Source: Actinomycetota bacterium
GTDB lineage: Bacteria; Actinomycetota; Acidimicrobiia; IMCC26256; PALSA-610
Direction: 5' to 3'
Assembly: GCA_005773635.1 (NCBI GenBank)
Contig: SXHN01000056.1
Coordinates: 1-41,911, forward strand
Length of the DNA: 41,911 nucleotides
Shown: positions 16,092 through 26,774 of the stretch, in pieces
How positions within the stretch are numbered: position 1 is the first letter of the stretch
Layout of the letters: the number at the start of each line of letters is the position of its first letter
Translations under genes and position numbers: made by a program
The notes under the pieces: generated by a model
Told to the model about the DNA's origin: nothing
The model's database searches: none
The model's input: the letters and a program-made list of their open reading frames with translations, nothing else

Positions 16092-16733
16092 TCAATTGAT
16101 GTCAAGGCCGTGCATGGTGTGAAAGGTCGTGGCGCCAGCGTCGCGCAGCACCGTTTCGGGCGTGAGGCCTCCGGCGTAGCCAAGGGCGAGCATCCCGGCT
16201 GCGACCGCACCCCGCACGCCGTAGACGCTGTCTTCGATGACAGCACAGTTCTGCGGTGCGACGTTCATCTGCATCGCAGCATGAAGAAACAGATCGGGTT
16301 CCGGCTTGCCATGCTGTACTTCGCTGGCGGAAAAGATCCGGCCCTCGAATCGTTCCCAAAGACCAGTTTTTCCAAGTGTAAATCGCATCTTTTTGTGGCT
16401 CCCGCTTGAAGCGACACAGGTTGCGATTTCTCGGTGATGCAGGCGATCGACGAGCTCCGCGACGCCGTCGACCGCTTGGAGACGGTCTTGGAACGCTGCC
16501 ATGATCTCGTTGCTGGCAACGCGATCGAATTCGATTGCGGCATCTGACCCGATCAGCGCGGTGAGTTCGGCTTGCATTTTCTCGTCGGATTTGCCCATGA
16601 ATTGGCGCACTACATCGGCTGGAGTCATCGGGAGCCCCATTTCGGTGAGGACTCGAGCCTCAATTTCGATGGTCAGTACTTCGCTATCGACGAGCACTCC
16701 ATCGCAGTCAAAGATCACTAGTTCGATCGACAT
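16092..16733 (-). CDS. HAD-superfamily phosphatase/phosphomutase (beta-PGM-like)
   Basis: A 213-residue HAD-IA hydrolase. Motif I is 'FDCDGVLVDSE' with the nucleophile and acid aspartates, motif II is 'CVASSGSHKKM', the conserved lysine is in 'GKPEPDLFL', and motif IV is 'CAVIEDSVYGVRGAVAAGM'. The helical cap inserted after motif I and the VDSE signature fit the beta-phosphoglucomutase/phosphoglycolate-phosphatase branch; the sugar phosphate or other substrate is unknown. The start is the ATG at 16733, which has GAGGA eight bases upstream; a longer reading to 16877 runs into the preceding gene and has no homology. It follows the SDR gene by 25 bp on the same strand and is convergent with the NRPS operon. 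Confidence 0.9.
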   Translation of the reverse strand: MSIELVIFDCDGVLVDSEVLTIEIEARVLTEMGLPMTPADVVRQFMGKSDEKMQAELTALIGSDAAIEFDRVASNEIMAAFQDRLQAVDGVAELVDRLHHREIATCVASSGSHKKMRFTLGKTGLWERFEGRIFSASEVQHGKPEPDLFLHAAMQMNVAPQNCAVIEDSVYGVRGAVAAGMLALGYAGGLTPETVLRDAGATTFHTMHGLDIN

Positions 16734-16758
16734 GTGACAATTCCTCGGTGGTTGCTGG

Positions 16759-17556
16759 TCAGGTTGAAGTTCTGCCGCCGTTGCTGTAGAGCAATTGACC
16801 GTTGACCCAACCACCATCATGTGAGCAGAGAAACGCCACCAGGTTTGCAACGTCGGTCGGTACACCGACACGGGCACCGAATGTGGACGCGGCGACGTCG
16901 ATGAGCTGTTGATCAGTCATCCAACCCGTGTCAGTCGCGCCGGGGTTGACAACATTCGCAGTGATGCCTTGTGATGCGAGCTCAGCTGCTGCCGCAATCA
17001 CGATGCGATCGAGTGCACCTTTGCTTGCGCCGTACGGAAGGTTGAATGCGCAGTGATCACTGGTGAGCGCGACGATTCGACCGCTGCCTTGTGGCTCGGC
17101 GAATTGTTCGGCGAACGCTTTGATGAGTAGCCACGATGCCCGCGCGTTCACCGCGAAGTGCCGATCGAAACTTTCGACGGTTGTGTCGTGAATTGCCGAA
17201 TCCACGGATTCGCAGTGGCTGAGAATCAACGCCCGGACCGGGCCGAGCTGCTCGACGGTCTCGGAGATTACCTGTGCCGCAGCCTCGGGATTTTCCAAAT
17301 CGGCTTCTATCGCAGCTACCGACGCCCCCAAAGATTGCAGCTCGCTGACCAATTCGTCGATCTCTGCGGGTGTGCTGCCCCACGGCATACGTGTGTCGTA
17401 AGGGCGCCAATACGTCAGTGCGACATCCCAGCCAGTAACCGCAAACTTGCGGGCAACCGCGCTACCAATGTTGACCCGCCGGCTTGCACCGGTGATGCAG
17501 GCCACCGGTCGCTCGCGAGCGGCGTGGTCAGTGTCGTGCGAGGTGGCAGGCGTCAT
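16759..17556 (-). CDS. Short-chain dehydrogenase/reductase (SDR)
   Basis: A 265-residue classical-type SDR, NAD(P)H-dependent. The cofactor loop is 'ITGASRRVNIGSAVA', a TGxxx(x)xxG variant with two arginines that favour NADP. The N-A-R-A of 'HFAVNARASWLL' stands for the central Asn helix, the catalytic serine is in 'VALTSDHC', and the tyrosine-lysine pair is 'YGASKGAL'. 'VNPGATDTGWM' and a C-terminal 'VNGQLLYSNGG' are typical of 3-ketoacyl reductase-like members. The substrate is not predictable. It starts at 17556, six bases downstream of a TAACTT box, and probably forms a two-gene unit with the HAD gene. It is divergent from a lipoprotein esterase. Confidence 0.9.
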   Translation of the reverse strand: MTPATSHDTDHAARERPVACITGASRRVNIGSAVARKFAVTGWDVALTYWRPYDTRMPWGSTPAEIDELVSELQSLGASVAAIEADLENPEAAAQVISETVEQLGPVRALILSHCESVDSAIHDTTVESFDRHFAVNARASWLLIKAFAEQFAEPQGSGRIVALTSDHCAFNLPYGASKGALDRIVIAAAAELASQGITANVVNPGATDTGWMTDQQLIDVAASTFGARVGVPTDVANLVAFLCSHDGGWVNGQLLYSNGGRTST

Positions 17557-17562
17557 GCACCG

Positions 17563-17568
17563 AAGTTA
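17563..17568 (-). promoter_or_regulatory. Candidate -10 (TAACTT) of a leaderless promoter
   Basis: Read on the minus strand, TAACTT is followed by exactly six bases and then the ATG of the SDR gene at 17556. No Shine-Dalgarno is present. The spacing equals that seen at several other genes in the window. Confidence 0.45.
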
Positions 17569-17630
17569 GGTCGGTCCTATTGCCTTGTTGGCGGTCTACA
17601 CTGCACAATTCGCCCATTTTGGAGGTAGTT

Positions 17631-18503
17631 GTGCGTCGCTCGATGCTCTTGGCCGTTGCTGCACTTGGTCTGACGACCACGGGGTGTATTCACCTAGTGA
17701 CACCTCCTGGCGATGCTCCGCTTCGATACCGCGACGCGGTGTTCAGCGATGTCACAGTGACTCCAAATGTCGACTACGGCAGCGCGGTCGATCAATTAGG
17801 CAACACCACGACGCTGAAACTCGACATGTACGAACCGACCGGCGATACCGCAACGGCACGCCCCGCAATCGTTTGGGTGCACGGCGGTGGTTTCAGCTTT
17901 GGCGCTCGCACGTCGCCGGAACTGGTCGACCAAAGCAACGTGTTTGCGAAAATGGGTTACGTCAACGTTTCGATCGCGTACCGCTTGGCTCCCCAAGGCT
18001 GCGTGGGCACGGTCACCGCGAGTTGCATCATTGGGATCCAACACGCGCAGTACGACGCTCAAGCCGCAGTTCGGTGGTTGCGTGCGAATGCGGCGCAGTA
18101 CCGCATCGACGTGAATCGGATCGCGATGGGTGGAACGTCTGCGGGCGCAATCACTGCACTCAATGTGGGCTTCAGCCCTGACGATGTCGGGACGAGTGGA
18201 AATCCGGGTGAGGCATCGGATATTCGCGCCGTCTTGTCGTTGTCGGGTGCACGACTCCGCGGCACAGTTGACCCTGGCGAAGCTGCGAGTCTGTTGTTTC
18301 ATGGCACCGCCGACCCGTTGGTGCCGTATGCATGGGGGCTCGACACACAGCAGGTTGCTTCTGCCGCGAATGTGGTTTCGATTATCACCACATGGGAGGG
18401 TGACGGTCATGTGCCGTACCTTCAGCATCGTCAGGAAATTCTCGATCAATCCACCAACTTCTTGTACTGGACGATGGATCTCGAACGCGCTGCGCAGGCG
18501 TAA
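17631..18503 (+). CDS. Lipoprotein carboxylesterase/lipase (alpha/beta hydrolase)
   Basis: A 290-residue secreted lipid-anchored esterase. The GTG at 17631 has a strong GGAGG five bases upstream (17621-17625), which fixes the start; it begins with two arginines and a hydrophobic stretch ending in a TTGC lipobox with Cys19. The hydrolase part has the HGGGF oxyanion motif (as 'WVHGGGFSFG') of the carboxylesterase/hormone-sensitive-lipase type, the nucleophile GTSAGA with Ser170, 'HGTADPLVPY' with the acid aspartate and a final 'DGHVPY' with the catalytic histidine, so the triad looks complete. The ester substrate is unknown. It is divergent from the SDR gene with about 75 bp between starts. Confidence 0.9.
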   Translation: MRRSMLLAVAALGLTTTGCIHLVTPPGDAPLRYRDAVFSDVTVTPNVDYGSAVDQLGNTTTLKLDMYEPTGDTATARPAIVWVHGGGFSFGARTSPELVDQSNVFAKMGYVNVSIAYRLAPQGCVGTVTASCIIGIQHAQYDAQAAVRWLRANAAQYRIDVNRIAMGGTSAGAITALNVGFSPDDVGTSGNPGEASDIRAVLSLSGARLRGTVDPGEAASLLFHGTADPLVPYAWGLDTQQVASAANVVSIITTWEGDGHVPYLQHRQEILDQSTNFLYWTMDLERAAQA

Positions 18504-18553
18504 CGCGTCGCTGACTCAAGAAAGGGTCTAGGTAATCGGTACATTCTCTGTCG

Positions 18554-20167
18554 ATGATCCAACCGGTCCCTGATCCGTTACTGACACAGCAGCTCCTGGC
18601 CGCAACCGAACTCCTTGAGACGATTGCCGCCGAACCGGAGCTCATGCGTGGGCTCGACGACGCGCAACGCAAGCGTTTCGTGAACGCGGCGGGCGACGTA
18701 TTTTGTCCAGATCCCACTGAACGACGGCTCCGCACGCGTGCCAAAGTCCGCAAAGCGCGCGCGGCCAAGTTGGCGCACGACGAAACGAAACTCAATGAAA
18801 CCGGAATTCGCACGTTGCGTGCGAAGCCAGTGTTCACGACTCCAAATGTGTCGTTATCGGCAGGTGCGCGCGAGATCGAGGAAGCGCAACGGTTTACCGC
18901 CGGCCCGACGGCTGATGATGTCGGTGCCGACATAGGTGATCGCGAACACGACGGAACTTATTCGTCTTTGCAAACCCAGCATTGCTACGTGTGCAAACGG
19001 AAATACACCGCAATCCATCACTTCTATGACCAGATGTGCCCTGAATGCGCAGACTTCAACTACTCCAAACGTTCCGAGACCGCCAATCTTGGTGGTCGGG
19101 TTGCGTTGTTGACCGGCGGCCGAGTCAAGATCGGATACCAAGCTGGCATCAAGTTGCTGCGTGCGGGCGCGCAGTTGATTGTCACCACCCGTTTTCCCCG
19201 CGACTCTGCGCTGCGCTACTCCCAAGAAGCTGATTTCGCTGAGTGGGCGGATCGTTTGGAGATCTACGGGCTTGATCTGCGCCATACGCCGAGCGTTGAG
19301 GCGTTTTGTTCACACATTCTCGCGACCCGCAGTCGACTCGATTTCATCGTGAGTAACGCGTGCCAGACAGTGCGACGACCTCCAGAGTTTTACCGTCACA
19401 TGATGGAACAAGAAACGGCTTCGTTGCGGACCTTGCCGCGCGAGTTGCAGCCGGTTCTCGGTGACTATGAAGGCCTGCGGGGTTACAACCTCGTGAGTGA
19501 CGGCGATCGATACAGCTCGCGGATGCCCGCGTTCGGAACGATCGTCGATTCGGTGGCCGGATTGACGCGAGCTGCCGAGCTGTCGCAGATGCCGCTCCTA
19601 CCCGACGACCACGATGCGCAACATCATTTATTTCCTGAAGGGCACCTTGATCAAGACTTGCAACAAGTGGACATGCGCGATCGCAATTCGTGGCGTTTGA
19701 CCTTGGCTGAAGTGTCGTCGGTCGAGCTGCTTGAAACGCAACTGGTCAACGCGGTGGCGCCGTTCGTGCTCAATGCGCGTTTGAAGGCGTTGATGGTCGC
19801 GACGCCCGAGCGTGACAAGCACATTGTCAATGTGTCTGCAGTCGAGGGACAGTTCTATCGCCGCTTCAAAACCACTCGCCACCCGCACACGAATATGGCG
19901 AAGGCGGCGCTCAACATGATGACCCGCACGTCGGCCGCCGACTACCAAGCCGATGGTATTCACATGAATAGCGTCGATACTGGTTGGGTGAGCGATGAAG
20001 ATCCGATCGAAATCGCTGTTCGAAAACGCGATGAACAGCGATTTCATCCGCCGCTCGACATTGTCGACGGTGCGGCGCGCATCGTGGATCCAATTATTGC
20101 GGGCTTCAATACTGGCGAACACGTGTGGGGCAGGTTTTTGAAGGATTACCGACCGACTGACTGGTGA
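18554..20167 (+). CDS. Large SDR oxidoreductase with internal four-cysteine zinc-ribbon-like segment
   Basis: A 537-residue protein. The first ~130 residues are helical and charged. Around residues 141-165 a CYVC...CPEC pair, with 'HHFYDQM' between, forms a probable zinc ribbon. From about 178 a Rossmann SDR domain begins with '[17 protein letters not shown]', a TGGR variant of the cofactor loop. 'FIVSNACQT' replaces the usual NNAG, the serine is in 'IVNVSAVEG', and the usual YxxxK tyrosine is replaced: the segment reads '[15 protein letters not shown]', with His or Asn/Met before the lysine. A long insertion (about 270-390) separates the halves. The catalytic tyrosine may thus be absent or shifted. 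The start ATG has no Shine-Dalgarno, but TACATT ends eight bases upstream. Its 3' end overlaps the convergent AddA-like gene by 22 bp. Confidence 0.85.
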   Translation: MIQPVPDPLLTQQLLAATELLETIAAEPELMRGLDDAQRKRFVNAAGDVFCPDPTERRLRTRAKVRKARAAKLAHDETKLNETGIRTLRAKPVFTTPNVSLSAGAREIEEAQRFTAGPTADDVGADIGDREHDGTYSSLQTQHCYVCKRKYTAIHHFYDQMCPECADFNYSKRSETANLGGRVALLTGGRVKIGYQAGIKLLRAGAQLIVTTRFPRDSALRYSQEADFAEWADRLEIYGLDLRHTPSVEAFCSHILATRSRLDFIVSNACQTVRRPPEFYRHMMEQETASLRTLPRELQPVLGDYEGLRGYNLVSDGDRYSSRMPAFGTIVDSVAGLTRAAELSQMPLLPDDHDAQHHLFPEGHLDQDLQQVDMRDRNSWRLTLAEVSSVELLETQLVNAVAPFVLNARLKALMVATPERDKHIVNVSAVEGQFYRRFKTTRHPHTNMAKAALNMMTRTSAADYQADGIHMNSVDTGWVSDEDPIEIAVRKRDEQRFHPPLDIVDGAARIVDPIIAGFNTGEHVWGRFLKDYRPTDW

Positions 20168-23100
20168 GGCTCGTTGAGATTGGCATGGGCTTGTTCGCGC
20201 TGCGCGGCGATTGCAGCGAACACGAGGGCTTTTGCCTCGCCGAGGTCGACAACTTCGTGTTCGATCGCTCCAGTTGGGGTCGCGAAAATGAATGTTGCAT
20301 TGTGGACGGGTTGATTGAGGGCGCGTTCCACGGCGATGGCGTACGTTGCGGCCTGTGGTGCGTACCGCTGCGCCGCGCGTCCGACATCGGCGGGGGAGCC
20401 GACTGAATCGGTCTTGTAATCGACGACCGTGAGCTCGCCGTCGTGTTCGAACAACAGGTCGATGTAGCCCTCAATTATGTATCCATCTATGCGTGTGGCG
20501 ACAGGAACTTCTCGCCAATACCGGTTTCGGACCGCTCGGCGCACCGTGTCGCTGCTGCGAATATGTTGGACCCGTTCGACGATCTCGTCGCGCCGATGGG
20601 GGATGTGCTCCGCAATGGCTTGTTCATCGGCCAACAACGAAACGTCGGTGCCATGCTCAAGATCGCAATACTGCAGGACTGCATGAACGGCCCGCCCGAG
20701 TGCACTTGCAGACCGACCCCGTTGCCACGGCGGACGTTGTTGTTCTTCGGGTTGTGATGCGGACGTGGTGGTTCGGGGACCTGTCGTTTCGCCCTCGTTG
20801 CCCACGTTGGCATTGCCTCGGTCGATAGTGGTCTCGTCGTTCGCTACGGCGCCAATGTGCTGCGCGATTCTGGTGGCGCTCATAGCGGACGGCTCCGCGG
20901 CAATCACGAGCGAGCGCGTATAAGCCGCGAACCTCGCGTCGAGTAATTCGCCGGTCAATGGTAAGAGCGTTGAGGCTGGCGGAACAGTGGGCGTTTGGGT
21001 GGTGAGCAAGGGTTGGGGTGTTGTCGGCGTGAGTCGCAGCGCAAGCCCGCGGTCGATATGGGGCTCCATCACCGCCGCGGGTGAACGAGTGGAACGAGTT
21101 GCGTTGTGATGGCGTGAAATAATCAGGTGGTCTCGCGCTCGGGTTGCGGCGACGTACAACAACCGGGCGCGTTCGGCTTCTTCGTGGGCAGTCTCGTTGC
21201 CGCGCGCCTCGACGTATCCGAGCGTTTCGACTCGGTGGGTGCTAGCCCCGGCAGTGAACTCCGCACCGGAGGGGGTGAATATCACTGGCGGTACTCGAAC
21301 CGCAGGTGATGCCCCAACTCCGGCAAGAATAACGATCGGAAATTCAAGGCCTTTTGAACCGTGAATGGTCATGACCCGTACTGCATCGTCGTCGGGTTCT
21401 GGTACCGGAACCTCGACCGCGCTCGCTTGGTCTTCGGCTTGCTGGCGTGCCCACTGCACGAACCCTCCGAGATCGGCACCCGGGATGACATCGTCCCAGG
21501 TACGAGCGTGATGCAAGAGAAATTGCACGCGCCGCCAACGATCGCGAGGACGCCGATGATACGTCGATAACGCAAACAACTGCAGGGTTTCAATGACATC
21601 CGTAACGGTGTCGCTGACGGACCTCCACCAGTGCTGGCTGTGAAATTGACCCAAGAGATGCATGCCGAGTGCCACGGGGTGATGAGAATCGATGATCTCG
21701 GGAACCGGCTCGCGGTAGTCCCACGAACCGCCTGCCAGTGACCATTCGGCCAGCGCTCGATCACTGCAACCAAAACCTGGTGTGCGCAACGATGCAACCA
21801 CTGCAATCGCCTCGCCAGGATCGTGAATCGCTTCGAGCATGGCGAGTAGCTCGTGCACTTCGGTGGTGGCAAACACAAGTGATCGTGACTCAATGCGGGC
21901 AGTGATGTCTGCCGCGTCGAACGCTCGATCGAGCGCATCAAGCGCGGCACGGGTGGGCAGTAACAAGGCAATGTCTCGGAGCTGTGCTGGCCGTTCACAA
22001 CCCAACCGAGGGTCGTACACCGACCAATTGCCGACCGCGTCGAGGACGATCGCGGCCACGTCGCCGGCTTCGGCGTCGCGTAGATCAGCGGCTCGTTCTT
22101 TGCTGGCCTCGCCGAAGGTCGCCACCCCAGGGCCAGCGCCGTGCAGCGGCGAGCGGTGAGCAACGAGTGCGAGCGGCGATGCTTGGATGCCTGCGTCGCC
22201 AGTAGAAGTCAGTACGCCCTCGAAGGTCGCGTTGACCCATTCGATGATGGCAGGCACGCTGCGAAAGTTTTGTGTCAACGCGACAGTGCCCTCAGGGAAG
22301 AGGTGTTCGACACGGTGGTAGAGGTCGAGATCCGCGCGTCGGAATCGGTAGATCGACTGCTTCGGATCGCCAACAAAAAACAGACGGCCAGGAGCAACGT
22401 CGAGGGTATGCCACGGCTCGCGAGCGACAGGTCGTTCACCTAGCTCGTCGCTGAATCGTTGCGCGAGCAACATTGCCAGTTCAATTTGCAGTGGGTCTGT
22501 GTCTTGGAACTCGTCGATGAGTAGGTATTCGTATCTTGCAGCGATCGACGTGCGTGTTGCCGGGACGGTGAGGAGATCACGGGCTAATACGAGCAGATCA
22601 TGAAATTCGAGACGCCCTTCACTGCAACGCTGTTTGGCTCCTTCGATGCACCAGTCGGCAATTTGCGGGGTGACGATGCTGAAAATGGAACGCGCAAGTT
22701 TGGCACGAAACGTTGTGCGAGCGCTGTGAGCCGATTGAACTGCCGCAACGACTTGGGATTTGGGGATGTCCCAGGAAGGTTGGCGCCCGTGGTTGGCGGT
22801 TGGGAAGTTCGCAGAGAGCAATTCGATGAGATCATAGACGTCGGCGTTCGCTATTTGTTCGCGCAATGGCGCAAACGGTTGGAGACGTTCGAGCAGCTTG
22901 TCTTCGGGGTCGTTGCAATGCGCGCGTAGCGCCAATACCACATCGATCGCTGCAAGTATTGGCGTCGGATCGATGTCGGCGAGTGTTGGCGCGGCGCAGT
23001 CATCGTGGCCGGTGCGAGCCAACGCTGAGTCTTCGGCAATGCGATCCCACTGCCCGTGGAGCGAGCTGGCGATCGCCCGCCAATCGGAGATACGCACGCC

Positions 23101-23643
23101 AAGCATGAGACCGAAGGTGACTGCTTCGGCAATTTGTGGGTCGTCGAGGAGTTGGTCGAGCAGCCGACTCCAGCGAATGTGGAACTGCCGCGCCGATTCG
23201 ATTTCGTCGACCACCTCGAAGCGAGGCGGGACGCCGACTTGTAGTGGCGCGGTAGCGATGATCCGTTGAGCGAAAGCGTGCAGCGTGCACAAGGCGGCTT
23301 CGTCGATGTTGCGGCGAGCATCGGCGCAGCGATGTTGCCCGGCCTCGGTTGCGACCTCGCTATCGTCGCCGCGAGCGGCACGGTCGAGCGCAGTTCTCAC
23401 ACGATCGCGTAATTCGCCGGCCGCGGCTTCTGTGAATGTGATGGCTGCAAGGTTGAGCAAGTCGCTGTGTCCCGACGCGACGAGCTGCACAATGCGGCTC
23501 ACCAATGCGGTGGTCTTGCCGGTGCCCGCACCGGCGACGACGAAGAGCGTGTGCTCGTGATCTGCGCTGATGCGCCGACGGGCATCACTGTCGTTGAGAG
23601 CGCCGTGATTGATGGCGCGGTTGGACGATTGTGATTCGTTCAC
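20146..23643 (-). CDS. UvrD-like helicase/nuclease, AddA-type subunit
   Basis: A 1165-residue superfamily-1 helicase with a C-terminal RecB-type nuclease, the motor subunit of an AddAB-like enzyme that resects double-strand breaks for homologous recombination. Walker A is '[10 protein letters not shown]' with Lys43, motif II is '[11 protein letters not shown]', motif III '[14 protein letters not shown]', motif V '[14 protein letters not shown]' and motif VI '[14 protein letters not shown]'. The nuclease has '[21 protein letters not shown]', the PD-(D/E)XK core. It starts with GTG at 23643, overlapping the stop of the AddB-like gene by four bases (GTGA), so the two subunits are coupled. AdnB of mycobacteria is an alternative name for the same kind of subunit. 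Its 3' end overlaps the convergent SDR gene. Confidence 0.93.
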   Translation of the reverse strand: MNESQSSNRAINHGALNDSDARRRISADHEHTLFVVAGAGTGKTTALVSRIVQLVASGHSDLLNLAAITFTEAAAGELRDRVRTALDRAARGDDSEVATEAGQHRCADARRNIDEAALCTLHAFAQRIIATAPLQVGVPPRFEVVDEIESARQFHIRWSRLLDQLLDDPQIAEAVTFGLMLGVRISDWRAIASSLHGQWDRIAEDSALARTGHDDCAAPTLADIDPTPILAAIDVVLALRAHCNDPEDKLLERLQPFAPLREQIANADVYDLIELLSANFPTANHGRQPSWDIPKSQVVAAVQSAHSARTTFRAKLARSIFSIVTPQIADWCIEGAKQRCSEGRLEFHDLLVLARDLLTVPATRTSIAARYEYLLIDEFQDTDPLQIELAMLLAQRFSDELGERPVAREPWHTLDVAPGRLFFVGDPKQSIYRFRRADLDLYHRVEHLFPEGTVALTQNFRSVPAIIEWVNATFEGVLTSTGDAGIQASPLALVAHRSPLHGAGPGVATFGEASKERAADLRDAEAGDVAAIVLDAVGNWSVYDPRLGCERPAQLRDIALLLPTRAALDALDRAFDAADITARIESRSLVFATTEVHELLAMLEAIHDPGEAIAVVASLRTPGFGCSDRALAEWSLAGGSWDYREPVPEIIDSHHPVALGMHLLGQFHSQHWWRSVSDTVTDVIETLQLFALSTYHRRPRDRWRRVQFLLHHARTWDDVIPGADLGGFVQWARQQAEDQASAVEVPVPEPDDDAVRVMTIHGSKGLEFPIVILAGVGASPAVRVPPVIFTPSGAEFTAGASTHRVETLGYVEARGNETAHEEAERARLLYVAATRARDHLIISRHHNATRSTRSPAAVMEPHIDRGLALRLTPTTPQPLLTTQTPTVPPASTLLPLTGELLDARFAAYTRSLVIAAEPSAMSATRIAQHIGAVANDETTIDRGNANVGNEGETTGPRTTTSASQPEEQQRPPWQRGRSASALGRAVHAVLQYCDLEHGTDVSLLADEQAIAEHIPHRRDEIVERVQHIRSSDTVRRAVRNRYWREVPVATRIDGYIIEGYIDLLFEHDGELTVVDYKTDSVGSPADVGRAAQRYAPQAATYAIAVERALNQPVHNATFIFATPTGAIEHEVVDLGEAKALVFAAIAAQREQAHANLNEPHQSVGR

Positions 23644-26600
23644 GATGCGGGGTCCTGGCCGTCGAATGATTCGGGATCGTGCTCGCCCAACATCAGATCT
23701 CGATAGTTGGCGAGCGCTTCGTCGCTGCCTTTGCGCTCAAAATCGCGGTGGCGGTCGAGGGGACAAATCCGATCGAACTGGCAATGTTCACAGTGTTCCC
23801 AGCTGTCGGCGCCCGAATAGAAGAGCCACTTTGGTTTGCCGGGCACGGCCGGAAAGTTGCCCCCGGCTATGCCATGCAACATGAGTGACGCAACTTCGTG
23901 CAGTCGCTGATGCACCGCCGGCATCTCGACGCTGCTGTGGCCTACTGGCTGCGCCGCCTCGGCGAGGTACCAGTAAAACGCTGCAACTTCGGCGTTGGGT
24001 GCAAGCGGAGCGGCCGCCAGCGCGTACACGGCCAGCTGTAGCTGGCGCCCCGCGGCAACTGGATCGTTCGGGTCGGCGTCGCGACTGGGGTGGCCGGTCT
24101 TGTAGTCCGTGATGACAAGCTGGCCACCGTCGACGGCGCGGTCGATGCGGTCGATTCGGCCACGGAACTGAACGGTGCGTTCCGGGCCGAGGTTGAGGGT
24201 GACCGGCGGCGCATGCACCGTGTTGGGTTGGGCGGGATCGGGGGCGATTCCGAACGCCAGCTCGCTGTGAAATGGCACAACTCCTCGCTGCTCTCTGTGG
24301 ATTTCGTCGTAGCGCAAGAAGTCGCGGAGCATTTGCAAGATGCGTCGTTGCGCGATTGCCCACAGCAGCGGGCGGCCCGTCACGCCTCGCGATTGCGCGT
24401 CGGCGAATCGTTCTTGGGCAATGGTCAACAGCTTTGCTCTTGCTTCGTCGGACCAGTGATCCGTTGGCGACGCTGGTTGGGGTGCGGTGCGCAAGAAATT
24501 GTCGAGTATGTCGTGCACCAAATTGCCGAGTTCCTTCGCGGAAATGCCATCAAGAGTTTCCGGGCGTTCAACCTCGCGCAGCTGCAGCACTTGCAAGAGG
24601 AAATACTTAAACGGGCAGCGAGCCCACTCCTCGAGTGCCGTGGGCGCCAGTGGCCGGTCAGGGAGCAACCCTGCAATCTCACCGATGCTGCCGTCGTAGA
24701 CGCCAAATGATTCGGCGTCGCGCGACGAGAGCGCTTCGAACCCTGCAGTGAGCCGTGAGTCGCGTGCAACAAGGGGATGACTGGCGGCACTGGCGACCCC
24801 GTCGTTCACGAGCGCCGCAGTGATTGCTTCAGTATTGGTGAGCGCTGAACCTTGTGACAGTGCGGATGTAAATGACTCGACACGGACAAACCACGGTGTA
24901 TTGAGTTGTGACATCGAGTCGCTGTCGAGGGGGGCGCCGATCCGCCGAGCCGCGGCCTCGATGACGTATTGCGAAGGGAGAAACGAACGCTGTTCGCGTA
25001 CATCACCACGAGGATAGGTATAGATGAGATGCTGCGCGGTCGCTGCTGCGTGGTGATGGATTTCGCGTTCGCGACTTGCTCGGGTGCGTTGCACGGGCGA
25101 ATCGGGGAGAAACTCCTCGCGCAATCGGTCTCCCAACAGTGGGTTTTCGCTGCCGCGGGGTGGATACATGCCTTCGCTCATGCCAACGATGTACACAACG
25201 TCGAAGGTGCAGCCTCGAAGCTCTGGTGTAGTCGCAATGAAAACTCCGTGGCCAAACGATCCAAGTCGTTCGGCTGTTGCACCGAGGAGGTCGGTCATTG
25301 TCGCAGTCACTTCATCCAGATTCGCTGATGGCTGGGCGGCGCTGAGTGCTGCAAGGCTTTCGATCGCCGACAACACCCGCTCGTACGCCGTCACGTCGGC
25401 CTCGGGCCATTCGTTGAGTTGTTGAATGTTGCCGAGGTACGTCGTGCAGAGTCTGGTGAGCCACTGACTCCAGGCCGACCATGATTGCGATGTTGGTGCC
25501 GCAATATCGGCCGCTAGTTGTTCGACAAAGCCGCTCAATGACCTCGCGGTCGCTCGGTATTGACCGTGGGCATTTTCCCATTGGGCCAGCCGTTCGACCC
25601 ACTGCTCGTAGCCGGAGATCACACCGGCGCGGCGGCTCATCGCGTCCCATTGGGTAACCGGAGTGCGGGAGCGAGTTGCCGGGTTAACGATGGGCGCTGA
25701 TTGCAGCCACGCGATCAGTGAGTCTCGATGCCACTCGCCGCGTGCGAGGTCGAGGAGCGTTAGGCACGCGCGGCCACCGACCGTCGCGGCCAGGTTTCGA
25801 GGACTTTCACCTGTGCATTGGATGCCCGCCGCGGTGAGCGTTTGGATAGCGATCCGACGGTATGGAGCCTCGACGCGCATCGCAACGGCGACTTGGCTGA
25901 GTGCGAGGCCCGACGCGCAACGTTGGCGGATGTCATGAGCGATCCATCGCAATTCATCGTGTGGCTCTGGAGCTTCAACGATGGTTTCAATGATTCCGAA
26001 TTCTGGCGGGTGACCTTTGGCTGGGCTCGGTGGTTGGGCCGCGAACCAAGCTTCGAAAGCAATGTGCATGTTTGTAATCGGATTGTCGTCGCGGGCGTTG
26101 GCGCTGTCGTGTAGTTCTTGATGTACGACAACATTCAGATTGCCAGTTTCCGCGAGCGCCGCACACATGCCGAGCTGCAGCGAGCTCAACGCGGTGGGTT
26201 GGTAGAGAATCACTTGGCCGACGCGTGCGATCCGTGCAGTTTGCTCGCGGATTGCGCGAGCGGCGGCGCGGTACACCTGGGTGTGGTCATAGAACCCGCT
26301 GGCCCTTGCTCGACGAGCTCGTTCGATCGTGACAAGATCGCGGGCGAGGCGACCTCGCGCTGCGAGCCCGTCGAGCTGCGGCCCTGCGACGCCCGCGAGC
26401 TCTGTCAGGGTTTCGGCAACGGCAAGTGCCGTCGCGGGATGGTGCCCGAGTCCGTAGAGCGTCTTGGGGTTCTCGGCGAGTGCTGCGCGAACGAACGCGA
26501 GGTGCAGCGCCGGGGTGAGGGGTGCTGCACCGTCGGCCGCAACTGTGTCTGCGCCGAGTGCCTGAGCGAGCGCGGATATCGGGGCGGTGCGCACGTTGAT

Positions 26601-26774
26601 CATGGCGCTGGTGGAATCGTCGGTGAACGCTCGCCGAAGTTGGAGCCCACACGCCGCATTGGGCACGACCACCGTGACGAGCGCGAGCGGATCGGTCGCC
26701 TGTAATTCACGAATCAATGCCCAACATGCTCGTTGCGCGGGTTCGCCTGCCGTGGTGTACACCAATTTTCCCAT
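23640..26774 (-). CDS. AddB-type nuclease subunit with Fe-S cysteines and no Walker A
   Basis: A 1044-residue UvrD-like/PD-(D/E)XK protein, partner of the AddA-like subunit. The place of the Walker A motif reads 'TTAGEPAQRACWAL', lacking GKT, so this subunit should not hydrolyse ATP, as in AddB. The nuclease core is 'GRIDRIDRAVDGGQLVITDYKTG'. Four cysteines expected for the AddB-type 4Fe-4S staple are present: Cys720 in CPFKYF before the nuclease and Cys995, Cys998 and Cys1004 in a C-x2-C-x5-C near the end. The start is set at the ATG at 26774 where homology begins; a longer ORF reaches 26822 but overlaps the divergent PBP promoter. TATGGT ends eight bases upstream of the ATG, and no Shine-Dalgarno of normal spacing is seen. 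Confidence 0.9.
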   Translation of the reverse strand: MGKLVYTTAGEPAQRACWALIRELQATDPLALVTVVVPNAACGLQLRRAFTDDSTSAMINVRTAPISALAQALGADTVAADGAAPLTPALHLAFVRAALAENPKTLYGLGHHPATALAVAETLTELAGVAGPQLDGLAARGRLARDLVTIERARRARASGFYDHTQVYRAAARAIREQTARIARVGQVILYQPTALSSLQLGMCAALAETGNLNVVVHQELHDSANARDDNPITNMHIAFEAWFAAQPPSPAKGHPPEFGIIETIVEAPEPHDELRWIAHDIRQRCASGLALSQVAVAMRVEAPYRRIAIQTLTAAGIQCTGESPRNLAATVGGRACLTLLDLARGEWHRDSLIAWLQSAPIVNPATRSRTPVTQWDAMSRRAGVISGYEQWVERLAQWENAHGQYRATARSLSGFVEQLAADIAAPTSQSWSAWSQWLTRLCTTYLGNIQQLNEWPEADVTAYERVLSAIESLAALSAAQPSANLDEVTATMTDLLGATAERLGSFGHGVFIATTPELRGCTFDVVYIVGMSEGMYPPRGSENPLLGDRLREEFLPDSPVQRTRASREREIHHHAAATAQHLIYTYPRGDVREQRSFLPSQYVIEAAARRIGAPLDSDSMSQLNTPWFVRVESFTSALSQGSALTNTEAITAALVNDGVASAASHPLVARDSRLTAGFEALSSRDAESFGVYDGSIGEIAGLLPDRPLAPTALEEWARCPFKYFLLQVLQLREVERPETLDGISAKELGNLVHDILDNFLRTAPQPASPTDHWSDEARAKLLTIAQERFADAQSRGVTGRPLLWAIAQRRILQMLRDFLRYDEIHREQRGVVPFHSELAFGIAPDPAQPNTVHAPPVTLNLGPERTVQFRGRIDRIDRAVDGGQLVITDYKTGHPSRDADPNDPVAAGRQLQLAVYALAAAPLAPNAEVAAFYWYLAEAAQPVGHSSVEMPAVHQRLHEVASLMLHGIAGGNFPAVPGKPKWLFYSGADSWEHCEHCQFDRICPLDRHRDFERKGSDEALANYRDLMLGEHDPESFDGQDPAS

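Noticed and set aside
16092-17556. HAD and SDR genes as part of the NRPS cluster
   Set aside because: They run convergently with their own promoter and have generic housekeeping-like features; nothing ties them to the NRPS product.
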